Source of the DNA: Pempheris klunzingeri
Lineage: Eukaryota > Chordata > Actinopteri > Acropomatiformes > Pempheridae
NCBI RefSeq assembly: GCF_042242105.1
Contig: NC_092013.1
Span: 12,703,618-12,767,617, forward strand
Length of the DNA: 64,000 nt
Direction of reading: 5' to 3'
The translations under genes and the position numbers were made by a program. Numbering within the stretch: the stretch's first letter is position 1; the number at the start of each line of letters is the position of its first letter. Positions 23,286 to 37,000 of this stretch are shown here, in pieces. Below the pieces are notes generated by a model that saw only the letters and a list, made by a program, of their open reading frames with translations, did not search any database and was not told the origin of the DNA.

Positions 23286-26200
23286 TTTAAAGTTATTCAC
23301 AAAAAAAGTTAACAATTTGTGTACATCTTTCAACAAACTTATTATTTTAAATGTAATCCTATCTTTTCAGTACATTTCAATCACTGTATTATCCTGCTAG
23401 AACTGATTTGTCCTCACAGGTTCAAGCACATAACAAAAAAAGTTGTGCTTTTCAACATTAAGCTGAAGCATGAGGCCTAAGCAGCCATTCACTAATCACT
23501 GAGGGCAACAAAAATCCAATTAGCAACTTGGTTTCTCACATTAAGCTTTCAAAACAAACTAAAATTTCACCAACTCTCTATTTTGCCAACTGATCAACTG
23601 ATGTAAATGTTTTTGGTCACTTGGAACCAGCAGGAACAAGTTGTCAACACAGTGATTCACCACCTTTTATATTAATACCGCAAACAGTTGCTTATCAACA
23701 CGTCCAGCTATTACAGAGCAACATGGTCATTCATATGGAGTTGTGTTTGTGTCCACCTCATGAATGTAAGTCCAGTATTGACCCTCTCTCGCTCCGTTTT
23801 TGCTCCACTACTGTTCACCAGCTTGTCTCTAACTGTGTCTGTGTGCTGTTTGGTGCTGAGTACAGAGGGGTTTTACAGCTTTTTTACTGCCGACTGTGGT
23901 TGAAAAAGATAAAGATAAAGAAGGTAAAGAATGAGCTGAAACTCAGTAAAAATCTCTGCAAAGCCGAGAGGAGCTGCAGATTCAGGTAATAACTCCCTAT
24001 AGGTTCATCGCTATGGAGCAACTTTCTTCACATTGTCACACTGTTTGATAGATTGTTGTAATAAAAATACTGATTATAAGTACAATCATGTACACTTACT
24101 GTGCATTACGGACATTTTAACGGCCATCAATAAAGTTATATTTGACTATATTTCAGGTGGCTTATATGCAATTCAGAAGCCACCCAACAGTTCCTTTTTT
24201 TGTTGTAAATATCTTTTTCCTTTTAATGTGCAATTCTGCCATATTTCCTGTCAAACATTTGCACCCGCTCTGCCACTGTTTGTTACACAGTGAAGTGTTT
24301 GTAGTGAAAACTCCACCGGGAAACTGGAAATTTCAGATTATCATATTTCAGGTACATTTGGTCGTCACACCGAAATCCAACACTCAAATAGCAAACTGTA
24401 GCATGGGTTTCAGGGAGCCTCGTACAGGCATTGTCTATCTTACCTGTGTTCTGTTACAACAAAATGAATTATTGAGCGCTTTAGTTCACTTAAAATCCTC
24501 CAGACTTAACATTAGTGACGCCAAGTAGAGTAGAAACAATAAAAGCTCTGCTTTATTTGTGAGGCTCCTCTTTTGATACAATTATTCAATAGCCATAAAA
24601 CAAGACAGACATACGAACACAAGACAAGACAGCTACTATTTAAGGCATATATTTACATTTTGCTGTAAATCTCTAGAGCTAACAAGGACCATGCTCTCTG
24701 TACATCAAATTATTAAAATTGTTTACACACGGGCAGACACTAAGTACATGCTCAAAAGAAGTTAATATTCAGCTGCAAAAACAATTGTTGAATTAAATCA
24801 CAATTTAATTTCTGGTTTAAGCAAACATGGGAAACATGATTATGTCCACTTGGATTATAAATTATACATCCTGGGCAGGTTGTTGAGCTACAGACAGCTG
24901 CACATGTTTCTCAACAAAAAAAAGAGGCTACTTTGAAGGGTATTCACACAGTTAACATCACTTCTGTCCTCGGGGTACAGAAATCCATCACACAGCGCAG
25001 CTTCTCTCAGCTGCTGAGCTGGAAGATTTATGTTTATCCAACGGTGTCAGTATTGTATTACACACATTTAAACAGGCCTGTTTCACATCTACCTTCAATG
25101 TTTCCTTAGAAAATAATAAATAGACCAGAGCAAACAAAGCACTTCTCCCTCCAAGAGTGATCAGGTTTGATCATCGACAGCCCAAAAAGGTTCGGTGTTC
25201 CCGTTACGTTGACCTGACTTGTTTCTTTTTCTCTTAAAAAAAGATTATTTTTTTTTAGATCTTGTAACTGTTCTGATTGTTGAGCAGTGTGTTCTGGTAT
25301 ATTTTATAAAAATATCCTAGGAATACCTTAAAAAATATCTTGTAAATGTTGTAATGTTAAAAATTTTACGTTATGAACTGAAGAGGCACATGATCCTGGA
25401 GGGAAAATACTTTGTTTGCTCAAATACATTTATTGATTCTTTGACACATTAAAAGTTTGACTTAAAGAAAAAAAATAGACACTGTTTAGTGCGCAATGAG
25501 ATATTTTCATAGCTTCATTTTAATATTAGAATTACATTTACTTTTACATTTTGGACAAATCCACACTCCATAATTGATAAAATTCAGGGTAAAAGTCACC
25601 AAATGTCAGGCTCAATCTGAGTTGGGACTGGGTGGGATGAAGAGGTCAGATAACATACATCTTTGTGTGGAATGATGTAAGAATGAAAATGTCAGTCCAA
25701 CTAATGAAGCAAATCAGCTTTGTATATTCACCTCTAATGGCAGCATGATAAGACCGTCACTGCATACTCATTTATAAGCCGTGGATGGACACAGAAACAT
25801 ACAACAAATATTTGAAGAAACTTTTTCAAACTGAGACAAAAACATAACGAAGTTTTCCCTCTTTTCAGCAAAAATATTTAGCATGGTCAAACCGTCGGCT
25901 GTGCATTCGTATCACAAGAGTCAACAACCGCAGTGAGTCACTCCAGTCTCACTCGATAAGTCAGAGTACCTGCAGTTCCTCCTACCCCCGGGTTTCGTCA
26001 TGCTCGAGCATATTTGGCACTCATTCGATTCATAAATTGATATAATAGTCACAAAGTTAGGCCAATGCAAGCTGTATGTAAGTACACAAATTTGTCACAA
26101 AAATGTACAGCTCAGACCCGTACATGTACATCACCATCTGGTGGTGATTCCACCCTTGTACCAAAAGAAAAAAAAACAGATTAAGAAAATGCACAATAAT

Positions 26201-29200
26201 AATAATAATAAGAGATATTACAGTTTTCTGATACTTTCAGTATTTTGACAGAGATCTATCTCATAGCATGGACAGGAAGTTGAGGTTTTACAATATGTCA
26301 TTTAGATTAAAATACTCTGTGGGAGATGTTTTATTGTTTGGTTTTTTTTAAGATGATGTACAGAATCACTTAAGAGATGATGATGATGAAAACCACTGAT
26401 GAAGATGATGTGTAGCACTATGGTGCACACCATGTTGCTGGCGTTTCTTACTCTTGTAATCTGATTTATTTTACACATTTCGAGTTCCAACGAACCGGAA
26501 AAATATACGAAAAAGGAAAGGAAAGGAATTCTATTTTCACATTCTTCAGCACTATGAGAAGAAAATGGCAGCTGATGAGAGATCAGATGGAGTGCACCAT
26601 GGCCACATGACAATCACACTGTAATTTTGACTCATAATGAACATTTTATGCTACAGAACATACTTGTCAGGATCTAACACCTTTTCAGTCAGTTTGGCTA
26701 TTTCACCGCATCACCTAAAACCACTCCACCCATAATTAAGATCACGTCTCATGTTATCTCAACATTCAATCAATGTCAATGTCAATCAATCAATATTTTT
26801 GCTTTCTAGCCAAGAGTTAGATGAGAAGATCCATACCACTCTCTTTTGGTATCAATCGAATAAGAATTAATTATGTGCCAAACTGTTTCATGGCTGGAGG
26901 TTGTGACTTTCTGGAGCTTCTGTTGGTTGGCAACTGCTGCCACCAAACCTCACCACAAAATTACATAGTGTTTTTCGTGGGTTAAATAAAGGCAATATAA
27001 CATGTTATTTTGGATGTGCTGGTCGGTGGATTTTGAGTCAGGCTAGCTGCTTCCCCTTGATTCCAGTGTTTATGCTAAGCTAAGCTAACTGTCTGCTTGC
27101 TGCAGCCTTATATGTAGCGTACAGACACAAAAGTGGCTTTTATCTTCTATTCTAACTCGGCAAAAAAAAAAAAAAAGCAGATTTCCTAAAATGTCAACAG
27201 ACATAATTTCAAAATACAGTATGATGTAAAACAATCACGAGTTGGCACTTTTCTGTCAAAGATAACTTCAAGTATTAAATACAACTTGAACCAGTTTGAC
27301 CAAAGCCCCTTTCAACTTCATCAGACTTAAAACTTCAAGCAGGCTGTGACTTATTATATTACTTATTAAACAGGCCACCCTCAAAAACAGCAATGAAAAT
27401 GTTTCTCCAGGTTGAACATGAAAGGCACGGTGAGAAATTTCTTTAGATGGACTTCAAGATACGAGTTTATGTTTGTTCAGTAAACACAGAGCAAGCCCTT
27501 TTGTTAAACAACCCATACAATAAATCCAGTTTGGGGAACCTAATGGCAGGAGTTGTTATCTTGACTTGTGGCTCCTTGCCCTGCAGATTACATCAGCAGA
27601 ACGAATCAAACCAATGAGGAATGCTTAATGATTTCACAGACACCTGTGTGAATTATGCCTGGAGCATAAACACAGAAAGTTATGAAAATGAAATGCTTGA
27701 GATAGCATCAATACCAAGCCAATCACAATGAGTTACAAGATGGGAGCAGCACTTCTTTAGAACTCAAGTGCAACAAGATCACACGAGCTGTTCTTGTGCA
27801 GGGCGATTCGGAAAAACAATTATTCAACATATTTATTTTGAGTATTAATCTGTAAACACAGGAGTATCTGATAATGATGCGGTAATCACTGTTAACTGGT
27901 TTGGGTGGTGGTGAGGTTACAGCGTTATTACAAAGATAGTTAACACATTTCAACATGGATTTTTTTTTTTTAAATGACCATAAAATCACATGTGACACTT
28001 TCTGATTCCTGTATGAAACATCGTCACTGGTTTGAAAAGTTTAATACAATAAAATTTAATGTAAGCACTGGCAATGGTCACCAACTGTATGGCACTGTTA
28101 ATGTGAGTTTAAGCAAACACAGTGTCTGACAATCAAGAAAACAGGCATCTTTTTTTTTTTTTTTTTTTTTTTACTTTCATAGCTAAAATCGTACTATGAA
28201 GATTGAAAAGTAAACATTGTACCTGAAATAAAAATCAGACTGCTGATTCACAGAAGTACAGGCGATTAAATACATTAAGCCCACAGCTCTAAAGACTACT
28301 ATTTAAATTTCACACTTCACACATTGGTCTGATTTAGGTCGACAAAACAATAATTCACCTATTATTGCAAAAATGTAAACATCCTTCCAATGTATCATGA
28401 CATTATCTTTGCAAATACAGTCAAAAAAGTCTAAAAGTTGGCCTTTTCTTGTAGAAGAGACTTCTTTTTTTTAATGTCATATCAAAGTATGACAATCAAA
28501 CAAAAATACAAACTATCAACTTTTGATTTTGGGGTATTTAAGGCTTCTGTGTTGGGAATGTTCATCAGAAACTCGACTCAAAATGTTCATCTCACCTTCA
28601 CATTACTGTTACCAGTAGCACTGAAATGATTGATCAGTTAATTGATTATCAATTAAAACTTCCAAACAAACGATTTTGATAATTGAATTCCTAAAGTACT
28701 TTAAACCAAACATCCAAAACATTTGCTGGTTGCAGCTTCTCACTTGTGTGTTTTACAGCTTTATATCATAGGAAAATAAATATTGTTGAATTTTAACTCT
28801 GGTGTGCACTTTGAAAATGTTCAGTCCATAAAATGCCAGAAAATTGTGAAGTTAATCTAAAATAAATAAATAAATTCAAGTTATAAAATGCAGATACCTT
28901 TTTATCATATTTAAAAATATCAGATTAGTAAAAGTTTGGGGACATCTAGTGAAATTATGCCTTGATAATAATTGATTTAAATCATTTATAAAAGATTAAA
29001 TAAACAAAAATGCCATTTATTGTATCTAATGTAAAACAAATACGCAGCCTCGGGTTCAGGGAGATCGCGATGGACCTTTTCTCTTATTTTCTGATATTTC
29101 ACAGACTAAATAATGAATTGGTTAATCAAAAAAAAAAAATTGGCGATAATGATCTGTACCACCACAACCTGGACGTGTAAATGCTGAAAGCTTTTATCTA

Positions 29201-31554
29201 AAATCTGCTGCAGTTTTGGTTATTTTGCAAAGGATTTCTGTCTGTGTTGTTTCGTGGGCACATAATCTGAGCACTGAACGTGGACTTGAAGATGTTTTTT
29301 TTTTTAAGAAATTATTTGCATCTCATGTTACACAGAAGCCAAAAAAACCCTCCTCATCAGAAGAAGAGACTTTGTATTTACATCTCATTTTCATCTCTCG
29401 AACACTAAAGAAAAAAAGATCAACTTCAGCTAAATGCCACAGTACACCTGTATTTGAAGGCCTACACATGAGTAAATCTAGACCGCTTGGCCTTCCTCCA
29501 TCGGATGAAAATAACAAAGCGATATGAGCGCTCAACAAAAAGGTGACGACATCAGTGGGCCAACGCTTCTGTAAAAGTCTCCAACCAGACAGCCAGTTTG
29601 TCAAGAAAACAATCTGGATTATAAATGAATGAAATTTTGGCCAAATGAAACATTCTCTGAAATGGTTCATTATATTTCTACTGCTAAGAAATAATCTCCG
29701 AAGAACACAACAATGCTACTTTCTATTAGCAATTAACAATATGGTAAAAGATCTGACATCGCATAGGTTCAAACACGTATGTTTTCATTTTTGACAAGTA
29801 CCTGTAGCTTACAGGGGCTACTGTTAGTATGTACATGTAGCAGCATAAAACCACCCGAACTGTGATTATCAGACTACAGGATTACCATTCTTATATCTCG
29901 CTCCAAAATGGCTGTCAATGTGGATGAGGTGGAATGTGCAGTGTTTGTTGTTTTCATCTCTACTTCTCATTAAGAAGCTGGATTCTGTTTTTTTTATTTT
30001 TAAGAGTTTGTCTCCCGACTGTTACTACCTTCTGCCTTTCTGTCCTACAGTTCTCTATAAATCCTAATGGCACGTTTGAGTTTACTCATCATACAGTTTG
30101 CAATTAAGTTTTGGCACTTAAAATATAAATACAGTCTCTTTTTTTTTTTTTTTTTTTTTAGATATAATTAAGCACAGTTATAACAGTAATACACCAGTAT
30201 CCAGTGATAATTTGAGGTGAAACTTTGGTCTCCATATTACCAACTGGATTACAAAACGCTGGTTATCACATGGAAAACGAAATTATTACAATTTAAAAAA
30301 AAAAGAATGGAAAAATAAATAATGGAATAAATAAATAAATATCTGACTAAGAAGGTTGATAAATAGCCTCACAAAAATCTTCACCGCATGACTTTGTGAC
30401 ATACTTGATTACCCTTTAAAATAGACCATTCACACCTGATAACTAACTTATAAATTATAGATTCAGCACATTTCATGTGAGGTTATAGCTTAATGCCACT
30501 ATTTGAGGTTGTTGATGTCTCCATCAAAGCATGTAAATAAATCCTATCTACATCGCTGACTATGAATGAAGTATTTGGCCCCCTGCGTTTGGTAAAAGGA
30601 CACGGTCGAACCGTGAACGGTGGCTCCAGTGGAGTGGGAGCAGAGACAAAGAGCGCTTCAGAGGCCCAGGGTCAAAAGTGCAATGTGACGAGCGTAAACC
30701 GCATGGACCTCCTGCAGGTCTGGGATGATTTGCAGGAGGTGTGATCAAAGATGATATGCTACCTTTTCATTTGCTGCATGTGGACAGGAGGGAGCCAGAG
30801 CTCGTTTTTATCCATGTGTGCTACTTTTACCATCATTCACTTTAGTATAATTCTCCAAATATCACCATCTCTTATGTTCATTTAAATCCATTTTGCTTGG
30901 ATTGGACGACACCATTCCTAAAATATGATAAAATACAATTCCATAGGATTGTGTGCAAAATGCTCTATAGGCATACAATAACAACTAATGGTCTCTTCCA
31001 CCAGCCACAATATTAGACTTAGATGCTTGTGATGAGGTATGAATATTGGCCAGTATCTTGGAGGTACCATTAACCTTTCTTCATGCCGACAACGGTATGA
31101 TGGAAAAACCATAATATCTGAGTGGAGGTGGATTTATGAATTAAAATTTGCTAATACAGTATGGCAATGACTGCTTCCACTGAAAACAGAGGTCTCTGCT
31201 CCAATATAGCTGAGCATAAAATCATACATACATAAATATATATGATTTTATGCTCATACATAAAGATCCATATATCCAGCAAATAGTATTTGCAGTAAAA
31301 ACTGCCAATTTCTCAAGAGAGCTTCACACCACATATCTAATAAATAACACAGAATAAAATGGCAAATTCTCCTCAGAGATTTCTCATTTCCTTTTATATG
31401 CACAGATAGGTTTCAGTAAGTTTCTAATTAGGTACCTGTACTGTATTAGTCAGCCCGACAGTTGAATGGATGGATGACAGTGAAGGGTCCAGTGTGCTAA
31501 GATGAGGATAAGCCTTCATCTGTCTTCATCGTTCCTCTTCAGTTTGAACACCGT
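23286..31554. other. Gene-free AT-rich stretch between the LINE/SINE cluster and frs3
   Basis: More than 8 kb without an ORF that resembles a known protein or with plausible splice sites. It has many homopolymer runs, including poly-T of about 23 at 28150-28172 and about 21 at 30139-30159. The frs3 stop is at 31555 on the minus strand, so part of this must be its 3' UTR and polyadenylation region; I cannot place the end. A short GC-rich patch lies at about 30570-30745. Confidence 0.5.
26793..27130. repeat. Dispersed fish repeat, partial
   Basis: The part at 27044-27093 (GCTAGCTGCTTCCCC, TTTATGCTAAGCTAAGCTAA) is the inverse of a segment at 39734-39784 (GGTTAGCATAGCTTAGCATA, GGGAAACAGCTAGC). 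The left part has AAGAGTTAGATGAGAAGATC and TACCACTCTC, which as I recall belong to the same family but read forward. The copy may therefore be rearranged. Confidence 0.5.
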
Positions 31555-34204
31555 TTACAGAGGCAGGTCTGTGCTGTTGTGGCGAGTCTTTCTGGAAGTC
31601 CCATCATCCCTGGGCAGAGCTTTCTGCAGGTTGGACATGGCAGCTGTCTTCTTTAGGTCAATGACTGCGTAGCATTCACTGCGCCGGGGTGCCTGCGGGC
31701 CACATTTTTTGGGTGGTAGGCGCTGGTGCTGTGGCTGGGTCTGGGCACCCCCGCCGCTGAGGGCTTGGCAGGGAGGTTCTCCCTCTAGGTCCACCTGGAT
31801 GTAATTCAGCTGCCGCGATGGAGGCATGTGGCTGTGCTCACAGCCTCCAACCCCTGACCTTGACCGTCTGCGGAAATCAAAGCTAAATATTCGCCCCCCT
31901 CTGTCTGGCTGACATGGCCGTGGATGTGGGGGGCAGGCGTGTCGGTGCCGGGGAGGCTGGACCTGCTCTGTATTGACATAGTTCTGCAGGGCATCTCTGT
32001 GGATGCCCCGACCGTCCTGGTGGTACCCGTTGGGTGTCCCGGGGCCTTCTGAGAACTCATACTCATCAAAGTCTTCCTCCTCTTCCTCATATTCCTCCTC
32101 ATCCTGCTCATCATCTTCCTCTTCCTGTTCGTCATCCCGCTGCAGAGCGCTGTACTCCCACACCGGCGGCAGGGAGGGCAGGTTCTCGTAGTTAAGCAGA
32201 GCTGTCCGACGATGACCTCCGCCCATGCCCCTCTCACAGGGGTAGCCCTGTGGGGGTAGAGACGTGGGGCCGTGGGCGTGTGGGTGCAGGAGGGAGTGCG
32301 AGTGACTGTCCCCAGTGCTGCTGCTGCTACTTGAACCCACAGACTGCGACACACTACTGGGACTCAGCCGCTGCTTCCGGCCACTCCTCAGGCCGTTGAT
32401 GTTCTCGTAGGTGAGTTCGCCACTCTGGCAGCTGTCTGCGTGCTCAAGGCCCGGGTGCCGGTGCGTGTGGTGATGGAAATGGTGATAGGAGTGAGAGTTG
32501 CACAGATGCATGGAGGGCTCGTCTCCCTCCGTCTCTGAGCCTGTTGCACCCTCTACTGGCTGAAGGTTGTGAGGATTGTGCCCATGCCTCTCCCTCTCTC
32601 TCTCCCTCTCCCGCTCCAGCAGATGGCGTTGTGCTGGAGTGGGGCCCAGCATGAATTTGACCTCCTGCGAGGACGGCTGTAAGAACACCTGAGGATCGTT
32701 ATGCTCCTCCAGGGGACAGCACCGCAGGTTGGACTGCGGATTTCCTTGTCCCCCGACGGGCATGGCTCCCCTTGTTGTCTCTGGGAAAGTGCTGGGCCGC
32801 ACTTCGGGCAGGGAGTGCACACAGTGACGCATAGAGAGATCCCCCTCCATACTAACAGTATTTACATAGGTGTGGGTCTGTTGGGGGGAAAAAAAAAACA
32901 GGGTCAAATTGTGAGCTTAGCACAGATACAGTGAACTATAAGGAGCATGGACAGGTCTTACCTGGTCTTCCAAACCCATGAGGCTATGCCCATGATCATC
33001 AGCAAGAGAGGGCTGGGAGGAATCACCTCTGATTGGGTAACCAGGGTATCCATTAGGAAAACCCTGGACAGGGAAAGCTGGAGCTGCAAAAACACATATA
33101 TATGTAAGAATATAAACGCACAGACAAAGATATCCAAGGCAGCATTTGTAATCAGGTGGAGCCCTGATTCAGTGAGATTGAAAAAAAATTTAGTAATCAA
33201 TGCCATAAACTAATTGTATTTTATGAATCCTATTTAGCTTTAAAAAGGGAAAAGAGAAGTTGTCGTAAATATACTTTGTCCTACAATCAATAGTGTCATC
33301 TACACTCCCCTTCTTTTGTTTTCATGTGTGAAGACACTTAAGTTATTTTATTCATTGTAATTTTATAAGTTATAAATCAAATGTTTTTGGTTTGTATTGA
33401 TATAACATGTTTAGATTCTCCGAACAGGGATGGATCACATCAGGTGGAACTGTCAGTGGAACTTAAGGGGTTTTCTTGTCAATGGCTTTTCTGACTAATC
33501 ATTTCAAAAAGAAATCATGCAAATAACATCAGAATTTCATAGTAGGCGGCAGCTGCAGTAGAGCTCTCTGAACACAGAAAACCCCCCTTAAAAAACATTT
33601 TCTAAATCAGAATTACCATTAAAAATGAGATTTCCTGTTCTTGTTAAGCAATTTTCTCATATAAACTCCAGACATTTCCTGGAGAATCAGGTCCAGACAT
33701 CCGGAGTCGCCCTTTCACACAACCACACAACGGGAGACTGTCTGTGTCAGACTGTTATCACCAACTGAAAAACTCTGCTTGATAAAGTACACTGTGGTTG
33801 TAATTCAGCGTTTTTCAGTGTTTACCAGAAACAAAACAGCAAAATCAGAGAGTCTCCTCTCTCCCATTAGTGCTGCTTCACAGTGGAGCGTTCAGGCTCA
33901 GTCAGAACTAACAGCTACACCACTGTGGCCCAAACAAAACACTGGAGAACTACGTAAGACACTAACTACGTTACTGCGCCCTGAATATCTGTGTGGTTGG
34001 TTTTCAATCACTGAGGATGATGTTACCTTCAGGACTGTCTGGTCGAAAAGACTTCAGGAAATCAGGTGATGTGGATTGAAATCCGACAAAGTCATAAAGG
34101 AAAAGTTTGTCCTGATGGGTGAATGGTTCTACAGGAGTACTTTTACTTGGGGAGCCGGGGTTCAACTCCCGTATGATTGTACAGTGGTGTTACTGATATT
34201 TTAC

Positions 34205-34289
<85 letters not shown>

Positions 34290-37000
34290 GGATGATCTAC
34301 CTGTCACTAAGAGTCAACTTACTATTTATTTAAACAGATGAGCTGTGACCCACAATATTTCAATATGAATTTTTTGTCACAATACAGTTTTTATGAGGAC
34401 ATAAGTAACTTTTTACCCAGCTCTAGCAGACCACATGAAGTGAGTCCGTGGCTTCAGGCTGTGTCTCTGCTCCACTTATTTAGATACCTCTGTGCCTGTC
34501 CCCCAGTGGGTTCAATTTAACCTGTTTTTATTAATAGCTTACAAATTCTGCTGAATTTGCTGCTGCATTTCTGAATGCAAGTTCTACAATTAATCATCAG
34601 CGTATAATTAGCAGGACTCCTGCTTTTGTGTGAGGTGGTGTGACTCACTGTTGGGAGTCTGTGGCGTGCGAGACATTTCCATCTCTGGTGTGTGACCACT
34701 ACGACTCATCATCATCGACTCTTCCACCACGTTGATGCTGTTGCATTGCATCAGCTCCTGAAGCAGATTGAAGATCTCTTCTGCCCGGGAACACTTGAAT
34801 GCAAAGATTCCTGATCAAACAAGCAAAAATAACAAGATTGTTGGCCTATAATTAGTCACCAATAATGCAGCGGAAAGGCAGAAGTCCATGGCTGAAGGAT
34901 AGATGGTTATATTAATGATTAATTGACACCGATAGCACACCATATAAATATATAAATTACGCTGAATCAGACCTCAGGATATCTGTGCTTGTGTGCTGTG
35001 CAGACCCATTTTAATGCACCTAACAGCAATAACAACAAATGTTCACAGTGTTATGAGAGAAAATGGACCTAGAACCATTCATTGTCACTTGGGGATGAAA
35101 AAGGGCTTTTCCATTCCCATTTGTTAAAATGAAGGTGAGTGTGTGGGGGCGACACATCATACATACTGTACAGTATGTCGGTGCCTCAAAATGGGGTCGT
35201 GTTTACCGTGTACGAGGTAGGAGTCCATATGAATGTTGCCTGTTGTGGTATTCATGACTTCAGGAGAAGAAATTTTCTGAAAGCTGCAAGTTCATGAGAT
35301 GTAACGTGATGTTGGCGTTTTCAGAGGCAGAGGTTAATAATTCAGTGGATGGTAGGTTAATATATTGTAATATTAAACATATAGAGTTTTTCTTAGTAAT
35401 TCTGTGTCTGAGTGAAATGTTGAAATACCCAACAGCCTCAAATTTCCTGCATTAAGGTTACTTTACCCGCTTGCTAGCGAAATTGTTAACCTCAGGGGCT
35501 TCTAGACGTTGACAGTCAGGAGCCTTTTAGTGTCGATGCTGCTAGCAGCACGATGTTCTCACGATTACTTGAACATCGAACATATCATGTACACACCTTC
35601 CTGCGTCATAACCACAAGCTCTACAATTACATTTGAAGGCAGCATGTGTGCAGGAGATGATGTCGCACCCACAGGTGTGTGTAATTTAGCATTACGCTCC
35701 CGACCTGAGCGTGATAGTCAAAAGGTCATAACATCACTGAAATTAAATGACCCATCATCCCTGTTTCACTTCTCCGTGATTAAGGGAACAGTATACTCCG
35801 TCAGAACTACTTGTTGGATGGTCAAATAGTTTCGGAGACCCCTACGCCTGTCTGACGTCGGATCAGGGTTCTTGACACAACTAGTTTTTTCAATTTTCAT
35901 GTGAACAACAGAGCAACACTAAGAATCCAGGAGAGACTGTATAAAATGTGGACTTTTATCCCCCTTTTTGAACCGATGTCTGGTCTCAAACCAGCAGTCT
36001 TTTTACTCCACCTTTGAGTGTGGTCGTTCACAACAACACATCTAACTAACTAGTCCTGAACAACCATAACCCAACTTTTACAGGTGTACATGAAGGATCC
36101 CTTAGAGCTCCTGTGGCTCTGCGTCCAAGACACATGGTAGAAAAGTACAAGATAAGATTCAGGCATGCTGGTCTGTCTGGTTGGGCCTTTATCAGACTGA
36201 TATTGTATAGTCTGAACATGACAGGGTCCTTTTACACACAAGTCGTTTTTTTTGACTAGTCATAGTAGGAAAAACAGAAGTGTTGCTAATAACATCAACA
36301 AGTGAACCAGTGAGCCACTGAAGCAGCTAAATGGAATTCAGCAATCATTCTTTTTGTTATTTACGCCTATGCGTTTCATATTGTGACATGTTAAAATGTA
36401 TTCAATGAAAAGAAAGCCGAGTTAGCAACACCATACAAATGGTTAAAATAACAAATATAAACTGTCGATCAGAGTGTTGATAATAACATTACAATCATGA
36501 CTCTACGGCCGTGTACTCAAGCAGACAAAGAGAGAAAATGTTACTTACCCTGCCCAGTCTGACAGCGGCGACCGCTCTCGAAAGAGAACAGGTTGGAGTC
36601 GTAGCCGTAGCGGCGCAGGCAGAGGTACGGCCACCGGATGGCGTCCCTCTTACGTGTGTGAAGAATGAGCTCAGTCTGGGTGAGCTCCATGATCCCAGAG
36701 CCCAGCTCGTTGCCCTCATCATCCACATTGGTGACCTGAGACAGAGAGAAAGGAATACAACATGAAGATTATCATTGCAATACACTAAGATACATCAGTT
36801 CATTACAGCATAATGACACGTGGGAACAAACAGTACAAGTGGTGCTGTTATACAGGCAATTACCAGCACAGAGAACAACACAAGACAGAGCTAAATTAAA
36901 GTGAAGAATTTAAAGTTATTTTGGGATTACTGACCTTAAATTTGGTGAGATGGTTGTCTCGGATGGGGTCTCTGTACAGACAGCTCCAACAGCTCCCCAT
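31555..37000 (-). CDS. frs3: Fibroblast growth factor receptor substrate 3 (FRS2-beta)
   Basis: A membrane-anchored docking adaptor that links activated FGF and Trk receptors to GRB2/SOS and SHP2, feeding Ras-MAPK. Coding exons (plus coordinates): 36935-37000, 36549-36735, 34649-34810, 32962-33083, 31555-32877. Total 1860 nt, 619 aa, phases consistent. Seen: N-terminal myristoylation signal MGSCWS; PTB domain (about residues 20-115) with VDDEGNELGSGIMELT, YLCLRRYGYDSNLFSFESGR and FAFKCSRAEEIFNLLQE. GRB2-type tyrosines occur in HTYVNT, LTYENI, LNYENLPSLPPVWE and QNYVNT; SHP2-type sites in LNYIQVDLEG and CYAVIDLKK. The C-terminus KTRHNSTDLPL with ECYAVIDLKKTAAMSNLQ favours FRS3 over FRS2 from recall. 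It is roughly 120 residues longer than mammalian FRS proteins because of RE-repeat, His-rich, Ser-rich and long Glu/Asp-rich stretches in the last exon. Intron 3 holds a (CA)n tract. Confidence 0.95.
34210..34285. repeat. (CA)n microsatellite
   Basis: About 76 bp of pure CA repeat in frs3 intron 3, likely length-variable between individuals. Confidence 0.95.

Noticed and set aside
31806-32354. 182-codon ORF in another frame within the frs3 last exon
   Set aside because: It is a shadow of the GC-rich, repeat-rich frs3 coding exon. Its translation shows no family resemblance, whereas the frs3 frame does.
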